Shown here one piece after another: positions 28,512 to 40,384 of a DNA stretch of 64,000 bases. Under the pieces are notes generated by a model that was given only the letters and a program-made list of their open reading frames with translations, did no database searches and had not been told where the DNA came from. Origin of the DNA: Alkalihalobacillus deserti (GTDB taxonomy: Bacteria; Bacillota; Bacilli; Bacillales; Bacillaceae_D); the NCBI RefSeq assembly GCF_020734105.1, contig NZ_JAJAFR010000003.1, positions 372,001 to 436,000 on the forward strand. Direction: 5' to 3'. Position 1 is the first letter of the stretch; every line of letters begins with the position of its first letter. The translations under genes and the position numbers were made by a program.

Positions 28512-30741
28512 ATGAAAGAGTCTTGGAGAACGTTTAAAAAAGGAAAATGGCAATTGGGAATTGATGTACGCGACTTTATTCAACGTAACTACACCTTATA
28601 TGACGGAAATGAATATTTTCTGGCAGAACCAACAGAGAATTCAAACAAACTCTGGGCGCAAATAATGGAGCTGACTAAGCAAGAAAGAGAAAATGGTGGA
28701 GTTTTAAACATGGATACGGCGCTTGTATCTAGCATCGTATCTCATGACCCTGGCTATTTAGATAAAGAATTAGAACAAGTGGTTGGGTTACAAACGAACG
28801 AGCCTTTTAAACGCTCTTTACAACCATACGGTGGTATTCGCATGGCAATGGATTCATGTAAGTCATATGGTTATGAAGTAGATTCTGACGTAGTAGAGAC
28901 ATTTTCAAACTACCGCAAAACACATAATCAAGGTGTTTTCGATGCGTACACAGCAGAAATGAAATTAGCGCGAAAGTCTGGAATTGTCACAGGTTTACCT
29001 GATGCCTATGGTCGCGGGAGAATCATTGGTGACTATCGCAGAGTAGCACTTTATGGCATCAATTACTTAATCGAACAAAAACAAAAAGATCTCGAATCAA
29101 CAAGCAGTGTGATGTCAAATGAGGTCATTCGGGATCGTGAAGAAATCTTTGAACAAATTAGAGCGTTACACGAGTTAAAAGTGATGGCTGCTTCTCATGG
29201 ATTTGATTTGTCAGAAGCAGCGCAAACAGCAAAAGAAGCGTTTCAGTGGTTGTACTTCGCTTATCTTGCTGCAATTAAAGAGCAAAATGGTGCAGCAATG
29301 AGCTTAGGTCGGACATCGACCTTTTTAGATATTTATATTGAACGAGACGTAAGAGAGGGTCGATTAACGGAAGTTAAAGCGCAAGAACTTGTTGATCATT
29401 TTGTGATGAAACTACGCCTAGTTAAATTTGCAAGAACCCCTGATTACAATGAATTATTTAGTGGGGACCCGACTTGGGTTACGGAATCAATCGGTGGTGT
29501 TGGAGTCGATGGGAGACCGTTAGTAACAAAGAGCTCGTTCCGTTTCTTGCACACACTAGACAACTTAGGACCTGCTCCAGAACCTAATCTAACCGTTCTT
29601 TGGTCTAATCAATTACCGAAGAGTTTCAAAGACTATTGTGCAAATATGTCGATCAGAACAAGTTCGATTCAATATGAGAATGATGATTTAATGAGAGCTC
29701 ATTTTGGCGATGATTACGGAATTGCCTGTTGTGTAAGTGCCATGAAAATTGGAAAACAAATGCAATTTTTCGGAGCTCGTGCAAATCTAGCAAAAACATT
29801 ATTATATGCTATTAATGGTGGAGTAGACGAAAAAGTTAAAGATTCAAGTCGGGCCGTCATTTGCTCCTGTTACGAAAGACTATTTAGAATATGACGAGGT
29901 ATTAGAAAGATTTGATAAGGTAATGGACTGGTTAGCAGGATTGTACATGAATACATTGAATGTGATCCATTACATGCACGACAAATATAGTTATGAGCGA
30001 ATTGAAATGGCTCTGCATGATAAAGAGATTGTTCGTACAATGGCTTGTGGAATTGCCGGATTATCAGTAACGGCCGATAGTTTAAGTGCGATTAAACATG
30101 CAAAAGTAAAAATTATTCGAGATGAAAACGGTATTGCTGTTGATTATGAAATCGACGGAGACTACCCGAAATACGGAAATAACGATGAAAGAGTCGATGA
30201 TATCGCTGTATGGCTTGTGAAGACGTTCATGAATAAATTGAAAAAGCATCAAGCGTACCGAAACGCGGTTCCGACGATGTCCGTTTTAACGATTACAAGT
30301 AATGTTGTTTATGGAAAGAAAACAGGAAATACACCTGATGGTCGAAAAGCTGGTGAACCATTTGCGCCTGGTGCTAATCCGCTACATGGTCGAGACAAGA
30401 AAGGGGCTCTTGCTTCTCTTACATCAGTTGCTAAAATTCCGTATGAGGATTCACTAGATGGGATTTCGAATACATTTAGCATTGTGCCTAAAGCATTAGG
30501 CAAGGAAGAACAAGACCGTACTACAAATCTAGTAGGAATACTTGATGGCTACGCAAAACAAGGCGGTCACCACCTGAACATCAATGTGTTCAATCGTGAA
30601 ACATTACTTGATGCGATGGAACATCCAGAAGAGTATCCACAATTGACCATTCGTGTTTCTGGTTATGCCGTAAACTTTATCAAGTTAACGCGAGACCAAC
30701 AAATTGATGTCATAAACCGGACATTCCACGAATCACTATAG
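28512..30741 (+). pseudogene. pflB: Pyruvate formate-lyase (frameshifted)
   Basis: Glycyl-radical enzyme that cleaves pyruvate with CoA to acetyl-CoA and formate in anaerobiosis. Frame 1 (28512-29894) holds the N-terminal two thirds, including the active-site GIACCVSAM with the adjacent Cys pair. About nt 29838 the frame changes: DEKVKD should continue as [34 protein letters not shown], found in the other frame and running to 30741 with the radical-site motif [10 protein letters not shown] one-base change (extra G in AAAGATT) accounts for it; otherwise the roughly 740 codons are intact, which suggests a very recent mutation or a read error. RBS AAAGAAGGGAC. pflA follows 86 bp downstream. Confidence 0.9.
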
Positions 30742-30827
30742 TTTATCAATAAAAAGAAGATGGAGAATGCACCTTCCTGATTTGTCAGGGGGTTGTTACT
30801 CCCTTTGATAGAAAAAGAGGGGTTATT

Positions 30828-31556
30828 ATGATTGGAAAGGTACATTCGATTGAGTCATGTGGGACAGTAGATGGACCAGGGCTTCGCTACGTCGTCTTTA
30901 TGCAAGGCTGTTTACTGCGTTGTCAGTATTGTCATAATCCAGACACTTGGAAAATTGGAGAAGGGAAAGAGATGTCTGTTGATGAAATCATGAATGATTT
31001 GGTGCATTATCTCCCATATTTCGAAAGTAGCAACGGTGGAATTACCGTCTCTGGAGGCGAACCGCTGTTACAAATTGATTTTTTAATTGAACTGTTCACA
31101 AAATGTAAAGAACTTGGGATTCATACGACCTTTGATTCATCTGGTGGCTGTTTTCAGGAGCACCCAGAATTTTTGAGGAAATTAGATCGATTACTAGAAT
31201 TAACAGATTTAATTTTGTTAGATATTAAGCATATGGATTCAAGCAAGCACCAGGCGTTAACTGGAATGAAAAATGAGCACATTTTATCGTTCGCTAAACT
31301 CCTATCTTCAAAAAACATTCCAATTTGGATTCGTCATGTTTTGGTACCAGGGATAAGTGATGATACAAGTGACCTAAAAGCATTAGGTGCATTTATTTCA
31401 AATTTAAAAAATGTAGAACGAGTCGAGGTTCTCCCTTATCATAAACTAGGTGTTTATAAATGGAAGGAACTAGGATTAGAGTATGTGCTAGAAGATATAG
31501 AACCACCAAGGGAAGACAAAATTCTTGAAGCGAAAACATTGCTTCAAATCAGATAA
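30828..31556 (+). CDS. pflA: Pyruvate formate-lyase activating enzyme
   Basis: Radical SAM enzyme that installs the glycyl radical in PFL. The CxxxCxxC cluster motif is [15 protein letters not shown] (near residue 30); the GGE-type motif is [11 protein letters not shown], and LLDIKHMD and VLVPGISDD follow. 242 aa is normal. AGAGGGGTTATT precedes ATG. Intact, although its substrate gene just upstream is frameshifted; a strong terminator follows. Confidence 0.95.
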   Translation: MIGKVHSIESCGTVDGPGLRYVVFMQGCLLRCQYCHNPDTWKIGEGKEMSVDEIMNDLVHYLPYFESSNGGITVSGGEPLLQIDFLIELFTKCKELGIHTTFDSSGGCFQEHPEFLRKLDRLLELTDLILLDIKHMDSSKHQALTGMKNEHILSFAKLLSSKNIPIWIRHVLVPGISDDTSDLKALGAFISNLKNVERVEVLPYHKLGVYKWKELGLEYVLEDIEPPREDKILEAKTLLQIR

Positions 31557-31560
31557 ATAC

Positions 31561-31592
31561 GCTGTTGAGATCTCATTCTCAATGGCTTTTTT
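31561..31592 (+). terminator. Terminator after pflA
   Basis: 10-bp stem GCTGTTGAGA / TCTCAATGGC (two G-U pairs) with loop TCTCAT and a TTTTTT tail, 4 nt after the pflA stop. Confidence 0.85.
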
Positions 31593-31814
31593 GGTATCGG
31601 CGTTGGCATTCTAACTAAGATTTACATAAAATTGTTAAATCTGAAATGTTGGTTATCTACTAGTTTGAATTTTCATTTAACTAAATCTTACTTTTATCTA
31701 TTGAAAAAAATATATCGATTTTTCGATACTGTTCATCAAAAAAAATGCACCACCTCACAAAAAGCGCGGACCTATCAATCATAAGGAGATTGACTGAGAA
31801 AAATAAACCTAAAC

Positions 31815-31830
31815 TGTGATGAATATCACA
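31815..31830. promoter_or_regulatory. FNR/CRP-type box upstream of hcp
   Basis: Perfect TGTGA-TGAATA-TCACA, 75 bp before the hcp start, with a TATAAAAT -10-like element about 20 bp downstream of the box. This spacing is typical of class II activation. Confidence 0.8.
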
Positions 31831-31905
31831 GATAATTCATTAACAAGTATATAAAATACATCTTATAAAGAGAAAAAATTTATTTGAAATCGGAGGAGAT
31901 TTATT

Positions 31906-33192
31906 ATGTTCTGTCATCAATGTGAACAAACCCCATCTGGAGGATGCCAAATAATTGGTGTCTGTGGAAAAAATGAAGATATTGCAAGTTTACAAGATAC
32001 AATTGTTTTTGCCTTAAAGGGAATTGCAGCATACGCGACACATGCCAGACAACTTGGCTATTCGGACCCGGAAGTTGATGCTATTACACATGAAGCGCTC
32101 TACATGACTTTAACAAACTCAAATTTTAATATGCAAGAACACATTGATATGGCGATGAAGGTAGGAACAGCATCTGTAAAAGTAATGGAATTGTTAGACA
32201 CAGCGCATACAACTAGACTAGGAGTTCCTGAACCAGTAACCGTTTCACAGAACAAAGTCGAAGGAAAGGCGATTATTGTAACAGGTCATAATCTGTTTGC
32301 CCTAGAAGAATTATTAAAGCAAACGGAGGGGAAAGGCATCAATATCTACACCCATTCAGAAATGCTACCAGCGCATGGTTACCCTGAATTAAAGAAATAC
32401 GCTCATCTAAAAGGAAACATCGGAAAAGCATGGTTTGATCAACGTCGTTTGTTTGAAAAGTTTCCTGGAGCTATTTTAGCAACAACCAACTGTGTTATGC
32501 CAATAAAAGGAACATATTCTGACCGATTCTTTTCTTATGATATTGCGGGTCTTGAGGGAGTAGAAAAAATCGAAAACGATGATTTCTCACCACTTATTGA
32601 AAAAACGCTCTCTCTACCAGAAGCTGATATGAAAAGTGATGAAAAATTAACAACAGGGTTTCACCATAATACAGTGGTCGGAATTGCACCGGAGATTGTC
32701 AGTGCAGTAAAAGCTGGAAAAATTCAACGATTCTTTGTTATCGCCGGCTGTGATGCACCAGGACTCGGTGGCAATTACTACCGTGAATTAGCAACGACAC
32801 TTCCAAATGACACGGTCATTTTAACGACTTCATGTGGTAAATTCAGATTCAATGATCATAATTTTGGTACCGTTGCCGACACGGGAATTCCACGTTACAT
32901 CGATTTAGGCCAATGTAACAATTCTGTTTCAACAGTGAAAATTGCGCTTGCATTAGCAGAAGCGTTTGATTGTGAAGTGAACGAACTACCGGTTAGCATC
33001 GTTTTATCTTGGTTCGAACAAAAAGCTGTTGCGATTTTACTAGGGTTATTCAGTTTAGGAATAAAAGATATTCGGATCGGACCAAAGCCTCCTAAATGGA
33101 TTACACCTGGAGTACTCGGTGTGTTGCAAGAAGCTTTTGATCTGAAATTAATTACTACGGTTGAAGAAGATATGAAGGCTATGCTGCAATAG
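31906..33192 (+). CDS. hcp: Hydroxylamine reductase (hybrid cluster protein)
   Basis: Fe-S/hybrid-cluster protein linked to nitric oxide and hydroxylamine detoxification in anaerobic cells. The N-terminal Cys cluster is MFCHQCEQT...GGCQIIGVCG; later hybrid-cluster ligands are ATTNCVMP, VIAGCDAPGLGG, LTTSCGKFRFN, DLGQCNNS and the distal Glu region. The 428-aa length fits the shorter Hcp class. AAATCGGAGGAGA precedes ATG. Single gene behind a perfect FNR box; no Hcr reductase is adjacent. Confidence 0.95.
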   Translation: MFCHQCEQTPSGGCQIIGVCGKNEDIASLQDTIVFALKGIAAYATHARQLGYSDPEVDAITHEALYMTLTNSNFNMQEHIDMAMKVGTASVKVMELLDTAHTTRLGVPEPVTVSQNKVEGKAIIVTGHNLFALEELLKQTEGKGINIYTHSEMLPAHGYPELKKYAHLKGNIGKAWFDQRRLFEKFPGAILATTNCVMPIKGTYSDRFFSYDIAGLEGVEKIENDDFSPLIEKTLSLPEADMKSDEKLTTGFHHNTVVGIAPEIVSAVKAGKIQRFFVIAGCDAPGLGGNYYRELATTLPNDTVILTTSCGKFRFNDHNFGTVADTGIPRYIDLGQCNNSVSTVKIALALAEAFDCEVNELPVSIVLSWFEQKAVAILLGLFSLGIKDIRIGPKPPKWITPGVLGVLQEAFDLKLITTVEEDMKAMLQ

Positions 33193-33196
33193 GGTT

Positions 33197-33430
33197 TGTA
33201 AAATCCTTGGTACATCAAGATTCTTCAAAAGGGGAAGGCTGAAAAATAGCCATTAGACCACATTTGAAATCAAGAAAATTTGAAATTAGAACAAGTTTCT
33301 CATCAATTCACTGAATGAATGGGAAGCTTGTTCTTCCATTTATTGGATCATGTGTGCATAAATATTCATTGTGTTGTCGATATCGGTGTAGTCTATCCAC
33401 GTTAAGAAGGTTATGATGAAGGATAAAAAG
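33197..33430 (-). pseudogene. Integrase 3'-end remnant with adjoining conserved segment
   Basis: The - strand from about 33400 spells DIDNTMNIYAHM and FSELMRNL, the last residues of the same tyrosine recombinase family as at 14195 and 52866. The + strand at 33205-33260 (CCTTGGTACAT then AAAGGGGAAGGCTGAAAAAT) recurs at 52810-52850, so more than the coding end is shared. Probably the end of a lost integrative element. Confidence 0.65.
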
Positions 33431-33573
33431 ATTTAGAAGGACAATTAAAGTGAGGATAGCAAAAACCACTTTTAAGATTAAGGGCTGGTTATCTGCATAT
33501 CACGATCCTCACTAATTAACTCATTAAAAAATAGGGCTTACTACTAATAGTAAGCTCTACTTTTTCTAAAAAG

Positions 33574-35202
<1,629 letters not shown>

Positions 35203-35333
35203 CAATTGTTGAATTTTGTTGAGATTAATTGTTAGATTTTCTGTTATGGTATATCTTATTATTAATAACCAATCTGAACAATATGGATAATAGATAATTT
35301 TCATGCCTAAATGAGATTAAAAGAAAGGTGATT

Positions 35334-36239
35334 ATGGTGGAACTAAGACAAATCAAATATTTTATGGAAGTTGCAAAAAGGGAGCACGTTACAGAGGCAG
35401 CTGATGCTTTACACGTTGCACAATCAGCGGTGAGTAGACAAATTGCTAATCTAGAATCGGAATTAGGAGTCGATTTATTTATAAGACAAGGGAGAAGAGT
35501 GAAACTAACCCCAATCGGAAAAATGTTTCTAGAACGAATGAAACAAGCAATGAATGTCTTAGATAACGCGCGCCTTGAAGTAGAAGAGTACTTAGATCCA
35601 GAGAAAGGAACGATTCGTATTGCATTCCCGATTAGTATGGCAGTCTATACACTTCCGAGTGCAATTGTGGCATTTCGAGAGCAGTATCCAAAGGCTAAAT
35701 TCCAGCTTAAACAAGCGACCTATCGTCAGCTAATTGATGGCGTAGTCAATGGGGATTTTAATATGGCTTTAATTGGCCCAGTACCGAAGGAGAAGAAAAA
35801 GGTAAAAAGTCAAATTCTATTTACGGAGAATGTCGTTGCATTGTTGCCTCTTAATCATCCTTTAGCTGATAGAGAATTATTAACACTACAAGAACTTCAA
35901 AATGAGTTATTTATCTTATTGCCAAAAGGCTTTATTTTAAGGGACCTCATTGTTCAAGCTTGTTTTCATTCTGGGTTCGAGCCAAGGGTATCATTCGAGG
36001 GTGATGATATTGATGCGTTAAAGGGGTTAGTATCTGCAGGACTAGGTATTACTTTAATACCTGAAATTACGTTAGTTGAAAATGTACCTCATGCAACTGT
36101 GAAAATACCAGTTATAAACCCATCTGTAACTCGTACAGTCGGAATCCTTGTACCAAGTGAACGACAATTACTCCCTACAGAAAAGTTATTTTATGAGTTC
36201 CTGATAGGCTTTTACAAGGGTAAAAATATCTTTGAATAA
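35334..36239 (+). CDS. gltC: LysR-family regulator, GltC-like
   Basis: LysR-type activator. N-terminal winged HTH (VELRQIKYFMEVAKREHVTEAADALHVAQSAVSRQIANLE) followed by a periplasmic-binding-like effector domain; EYLDPEKGTIRIAFP, LLPKGFILRDLIVQAC and GLVSAGLGITLIPE match Bacillus GltC, which controls gltAB glutamate synthase. Start ATG 35334 chosen for the AAGAAAGGTGATT spacing; a GTG at 35328 overlaps that site. Divergent from gdhA, so it may control gdhA as well as itself (inference). Confidence 0.88.
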   Translation: MVELRQIKYFMEVAKREHVTEAADALHVAQSAVSRQIANLESELGVDLFIRQGRRVKLTPIGKMFLERMKQAMNVLDNARLEVEEYLDPEKGTIRIAFPISMAVYTLPSAIVAFREQYPKAKFQLKQATYRQLIDGVVNGDFNMALIGPVPKEKKKVKSQILFTENVVALLPLNHPLADRELLTLQELQNELFILLPKGFILRDLIVQACFHSGFEPRVSFEGDDIDALKGLVSAGLGITLIPEITLVENVPHATVKIPVINPSVTRTVGILVPSERQLLPTEKLFYEFLIGFYKGKNIFE

Positions 36240-36811
36240 GGGATCAAGATTATATAGAAGCTAAGCTATTTTGTGAGCGAAGCTTCTGCCATGTAGTAAA
36301 AACATTCAGTACGAAAACATAGCTCGATAACTCTTTGCTGATTTTTTCCCCAAGAAATAGCGAACGATATCATTTTACCACTAGGCGATGAGCATTATAA
36401 TGATTGATACGTTTAGTAAGGATGTTTTATTTAAAGGTGATGAAGTCTTTCTAGAGTTTCTCATCTAGGCGTTTTCTTGAACGATCATTAATTCTTAATG
36501 GAGTTGAAGTCCAATATACATTAGCTTCAGCTTTTTTTAATTTTCAAAATCACCATTATATATATCAAATCGATATCAATTCCATCTTTTATTCATATTG
36601 ATAAGATTGATTAACAAATTTAAAATACACATAGCAACAATTTTTACAAAGAAACTAAAAGTAATTGTTATATTAATCAATTGTTTCGAAAAAAAGTAAG
36701 ATGACTAAGTAAACTTCCTATGTCAATAAAAGAAAGAATATTCAAAAAAGAAAGCTAGACTTTAGAAAAAGTTGTAGATAGAAAGATAAAAAGACAGAGG
36801 TGGCCGAATAG
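36240..36811. other. Intergenic region, nothing recognised
   Basis: About 570 bp, AT-rich. A possible hairpin lies around 36455-36540 (CTAGAG and TTAGCTTCAGC stretches), but no clear terminator, open frame or RNA motif is seen. Confidence 0.45.
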
Positions 36812-36979
36812 ATGAGTAGAAAGTGGTCTCAGTGGCAAAAGAAGGTAATATATGAAGATTATGTAGAACCTGAATTAGATGAAGAAAAGTTAAAGAAAAA
36901 AATAGAGGAAGTAAATAAAAAATATTATGCTTGTCGTAGCGACATTAATAAAGACTCTAAATTAAAAATTTCAACTTAA
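36812..36979 (+). CDS. Small basic hypothetical protein (55 aa)
   Basis: ATG preceded by GACAGAGGTGG. The product is rich in Lys, Glu and Tyr (LDEEKLKKKIEEVNKKYY forms a likely helix) with one Cys and no membrane segment. Ends 21 bp before the next small gene, which it may share a transcript with. Family unknown. Confidence 0.5.
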   Translation: MSRKWSQWQKKVIYEDYVEPELDEEKLKKKIEEVNKKYYACRSDINKDSKLKIST

Positions 36980-37000
36980 CGCTACGTGAGGGAGTAAAGT

Positions 37001-37234
37001 ATGTCCTACCATAGATTTCTAGAAACTGTTAAACATTGTGAAGCTATTTTTGAATTTACTGAGTATCCAATTCTACAAATGGAAGGTTCTAGACATAGAA
37101 GAGAGCAACTAAGATTACTTAGGGACTGTGCAGATATATGTACTTTAACTCACATGGGGAAAAGAGCTTGGAGAATTGTCTTCAAGCTCTCCCTTACAAC
37201 AAGAGGCGGGTATTTGGGGGTTGTTTGGCTCTAG
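37001..37234 (+). CDS. Fragment of a four-helix-bundle copper-binding (Csp-like) protein
   Basis: 77 aa. The first 50 residues (YHRFLETVKHCEAIFE, RREQLRLLRDCADICTLT) resemble small Cys-rich Csp-type copper storage proteins (usual LDRDCADICALT), but the Cys-rich second half is missing; after CTLTHMGKR the sequence is unrelated and ends early. It keeps a GAGGGAGTAAAGT ribosome binding site. Likely a truncated, non-functional copy. Confidence 0.5.
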   Translation: MSYHRFLETVKHCEAIFEFTEYPILQMEGSRHRREQLRLLRDCADICTLTHMGKRAWRIVFKLSLTTRGGYLGVVWL

Positions 37235-37240
37235 TAACTA

Positions 37241-38845
37241 TTATCCTCCGCTAATATCCAAATAATAGGTTCCTTTCCCACGATAGCTGTAAACTTCAAT
37301 CAAGTAATCATCTGTGCTTCTCGGGACAAAAGAAACCACTTCTTGTCTTTGGGTTGTATTGGAAAAGCGAATTAACCGCCCGTTTGAATCATAAACATAC
37401 AAGTCAAAATCATTTGCTTCATTTTCTTGAATTAAGGTTATAGAGATTGGATAAGAGAGAGAATCGAATTGATATTGCCAAAGCTCTCGGTCTCTTGTAG
37501 AACGTAAATGGCCACTTCGTTGAATATGGTTGGGAGTAGTTGGGAGATTGCCTCTCAGATTACCAGCTGATCTAATTGCCTCATACCCTTGTAGTCTACC
37601 AGCTCCATAATCAATATTATGATTTTGTTTCCCCCAATCTTCACAGCTTTCTAGTAAGGTCTTTTTTAGTTGTTCGGGGGTTAAATCAGGTTGTGCTTGT
37701 AGCATTAACGCGATCGTTCCGGCTACAAAGGGTGAGGCCATACTAGTCCCACTATAGGCTACATAGTTATCCGTTGAATTGGCTTCGGCAGCTGTTATTC
37801 GATATCCGGGTGCTGATACGTCTGGCTTGATTCGTTCGTCAGAAGTGGGTCCTCTAGAGGAATATAGGTTTTGGAAATACCCCATTTCCCCGACATCAGC
37901 CATAGAACCTACAGTGATTGCTTTTTCAGCAGCTGCAGGTGTCCCAATCGTATATTTGTTAGGTCCGGAATTACCAGCTGCTACAACAACAGTCATTCCA
38001 TAGTCAACAGCTACATTAACAACTTGGGATAAGGCGTCTCTACCATCTGAACTCCTAGTAGAGCCTAAGCTAATATTAGCGATTTGGATATTATATTGTT
38101 CTTTATGATCGATTAGCCACTCAACACCTTGAATAATCTGTGTCATAGAGCCTGATCCATTTGCGTCTAATACTTTAACTCCAACAAGTGATGCGTTGGG
38201 TGCAACTCCTTTATATCGATAGTTGCCATCACCACGTCCGGCTGCAATACTCGCCACATGGGTACCGTGACCTTGATCATCGTATGGGGATGAATGACCG
38301 TTAATAAGGTCGATCCAACCAATCACCTTATGATCGTTTAGGTCGAGATGAGCGCTATCAATTCCAGTATCTACAATAGCGATTGTTACTCCAGAACCAG
38401 ATAGGCTAAAATCCTCACGTGCTTTTTCTGTCCCGAACCATCGATTAGCTGTATCCAAATTTGTAACGATGGTAATATTTTGTTCAATTAATTTAACATC
38501 CTGTTCCTGACTTAGTTTTTTAATTTGATTGGCTGTTAGTTTAGCAGAAAAAGCGTTAATATAGGTAAAAAGGTTGTCGGGAATAATGCTTCCTAGAAGC
38601 TTTTCTACCTTTTTTTTATCCTTTTTCAGATCGCAAGTTAATTGGACGATCACCTCAAATGAATCAGCATCATCACATGTTTTAAGTTCATCCTCTAGTT
38701 GCTTTTGAATTTTACTATGATTAGTAGATTTTTGATTGGAGACTTGCTGATTTACGTGATTTGCTTTATTTTTTGTTGATTTTAAATAATCTGCAGCCGT
38801 TAATGCTTGCGAATAATGGTCTCCTTTCATTCGTTTAAGCTTCAA
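37241..38845 (-). CDS. Subtilisin-like serine protease (S8) with C-terminal PPC-like domain
   Basis: 534 aa. An I9-type propeptide region (about 55-125; EVIVQLTCDLKK, FSAKLTANQIKKLSQE) is followed by the S8 catalytic domain with the triad in AIVDTGIDSAH (Asp), GHGTHVASIAAG (His) and SGTSMASPFVAG (Ser), plus the oxyanion Asn in AAGNSGP. The last 90 residues (WQYQFDSLSYPISITL...YLIEVYSYRGKGTYYLDIS) look like a prepeptidase C-terminal beta domain. There is no signal peptide, which is odd for a pro-protease with a PPC domain and suggests intracellular action or non-classical export. TTG start at 38845, 7 nt after AAAAGGAGG, is well supported; ATG at 38830 is the alternative. Confidence 0.92.
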   Translation of the reverse strand: MKLKRMKGDHYSQALTAADYLKSTKNKANHVNQQVSNQKSTNHSKIQKQLEDELKTCDDADSFEVIVQLTCDLKKDKKKVEKLLGSIIPDNLFTYINAFSAKLTANQIKKLSQEQDVKLIEQNITIVTNLDTANRWFGTEKAREDFSLSGSGVTIAIVDTGIDSAHLDLNDHKVIGWIDLINGHSSPYDDQGHGTHVASIAAGRGDGNYRYKGVAPNASLVGVKVLDANGSGSMTQIIQGVEWLIDHKEQYNIQIANISLGSTRSSDGRDALSQVVNVAVDYGMTVVVAAGNSGPNKYTIGTPAAAEKAITVGSMADVGEMGYFQNLYSSRGPTSDERIKPDVSAPGYRITAAEANSTDNYVAYSGTSMASPFVAGTIALMLQAQPDLTPEQLKKTLLESCEDWGKQNHNIDYGAGRLQGYEAIRSAGNLRGNLPTTPNHIQRSGHLRSTRDRELWQYQFDSLSYPISITLIQENEANDFDLYVYDSNGRLIRFSNTTQRQEVVSFVPRSTDDYLIEVYSYRGKGTYYLDISGG

Positions 38846-39034
38846 AAAAAAACCTCCTTTTTTAGATTCACCACATTCTATGATTCAAATGAACAATTGC
38901 TTTAGCAGTTGTCCTAATAGAGTGTATTTTTAAAAGATAGAAGGGTTGATCTAGTAAAATATGACTATCGTAAACGGAAATCTAATTTCTGAACTAAGAC
39001 AGACGAACGATTACTAGAAAAGTAGACAGAGAAG

Positions 39035-40138
39035 TTACGATTTTATCTTTTGAAGGATTTCCTCTAGCACAGTAGAATGAATCATCCGCTCATATAGATT
39101 CAAAATGGATTGCCCATAATTGTTCCCTGGAAGAGCCCATTTTCCGTTTAAAGCGATCCATGTAGAAGCAGAACCTCTATTTACTAGATCAAAGCGAGGG
39201 TCAACTACTGGATACTTATCTGGTAACGGTTTAGTAGATGCATAGGCAAATAAATGTTGAATATGGGCGAGTACCCCTTCTCTTGGCGTAGTAAAACTTG
39301 CACCTGGATCATTTGGTCCTGTTGCTCCCAAACCGCAAAAGTTGTTTTGATTCGGTTGTACGACTCCGGTAAATCGAAAGAAATCTGTTTCATGTATAGC
39401 TTGGGCAAAGGCAATATCTCCTCTAATTCCATAATATTCTCCAAAAGTTAAATAAAAATTACTCAACTCAATGGCGTTAGGATTTATTTTTTTTACATAC
39501 TGGTTCATTTGTTCTGGGGACAGAAAAGTTTCGCCTAATATAGAGTAACCAGATTGATCGTCTTGATTAGAACCGTTGTTTTCAAAAACAATGAAAGCAT
39601 CCTCAATTCCTGCCTTTTTGACTTCTTGCAAACGGTTTTCTGCATTTTCTCGACTTGAAAAAGCCCCAGCTTGTACGCGATATCGGATTTCACCAGAAAC
39701 AGTAGTAGATTTGACAAAAGACTCAATGCCCTTTTGAGTGCAAGTAAGATACTCGCTCTTCCGCATTTTCTTTTGATTTAAAAGAACCGGCTATTACCTT
39801 GTAAACCGTTGTGGAATCATTTGTTTTATGCTGAAGATTAAATGCCTTCGCTAAACCATTCACGTGCCCTTGTGCCACTTTTTGACGCCATGATAATTCT
39901 TTCATTAAAGCAGCGTCTTGGTCGTTATCGATAAAACCATTTTCCGTTAAGAGGGCTGACATAGCCGTTTCACGTAAAACGTGAAAATTTGCTTTTTTCT
40001 TTCCGCGATCACTAAGTTGATTTACTTTCATTATTTCTTTATGCAAAATATCTCGATATTTAGCTGTCGTTGAAGAGTCAGATAAGCTACTGTGAATAAA
40101 GTCTTCATACCCTTTAGCAGATGTTGGCGGTACCCCAA
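39035..40138 (-). pseudogene. Cell-wall hydrolase: amidase_3-SPOR-SPOR-glucosaminidase, truncated and frameshifted
   Basis: The - strand from about 40138 encodes the C-terminal half of an N-acetylmuramoyl-L-alanine amidase (TAKYRDILHKEI, FHVLRETAMSALLTENGFIDN with the catalytic Glu) and a SPOR repeat (YKVIAGSFKSKENAEERVSYL). At about 39740 the frame shifts and goes on with a second SPOR unit (YRVQAGAFSSRENAENRL) and a glucosaminidase domain (FAQAIHETDFFRFTG, NNFCGLGATGPNDPG) to 39035. The first half of the amidase is missing, with a stop at its 5' edge. A two-activity autolysin that is now dead; the glucosaminidase part could still be made from an internal start at 39766 but would lack a signal peptide. 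Confidence 0.8.
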
Positions 40139-40384
40139 GTTAGAAGCTTTCATCCAAAACAAGCTCAAATCGATGAAACTTTATCGGAGAAGTGATTCAG
40201 GCTCACAGGTGAACGAGCCATCGGTATCCCTCTATAGGGCTGGTGAGTAAGTGATATTCACTATTAGGTATCAATTCCAAGTCACTAGGTATAAACATAA
40301 TTTAATAGAAAGTGGACAAGAACCTTTACATTGCCCCTTAAAATTTCATAGATTATTATATCTAGAATTTAAGGAGGTTTACTA

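Noticed and set aside
29835..29850. Programmed frameshift in pflB
   Set aside because: No slippery heptamer or downstream structure is evident and PFL is not known to use one; a plain indel is simpler.
39035..39766. Stand-alone glucosaminidase gene
   Set aside because: It is the frameshifted continuation of the amidase-SPOR protein, without its own RBS or signal peptide.
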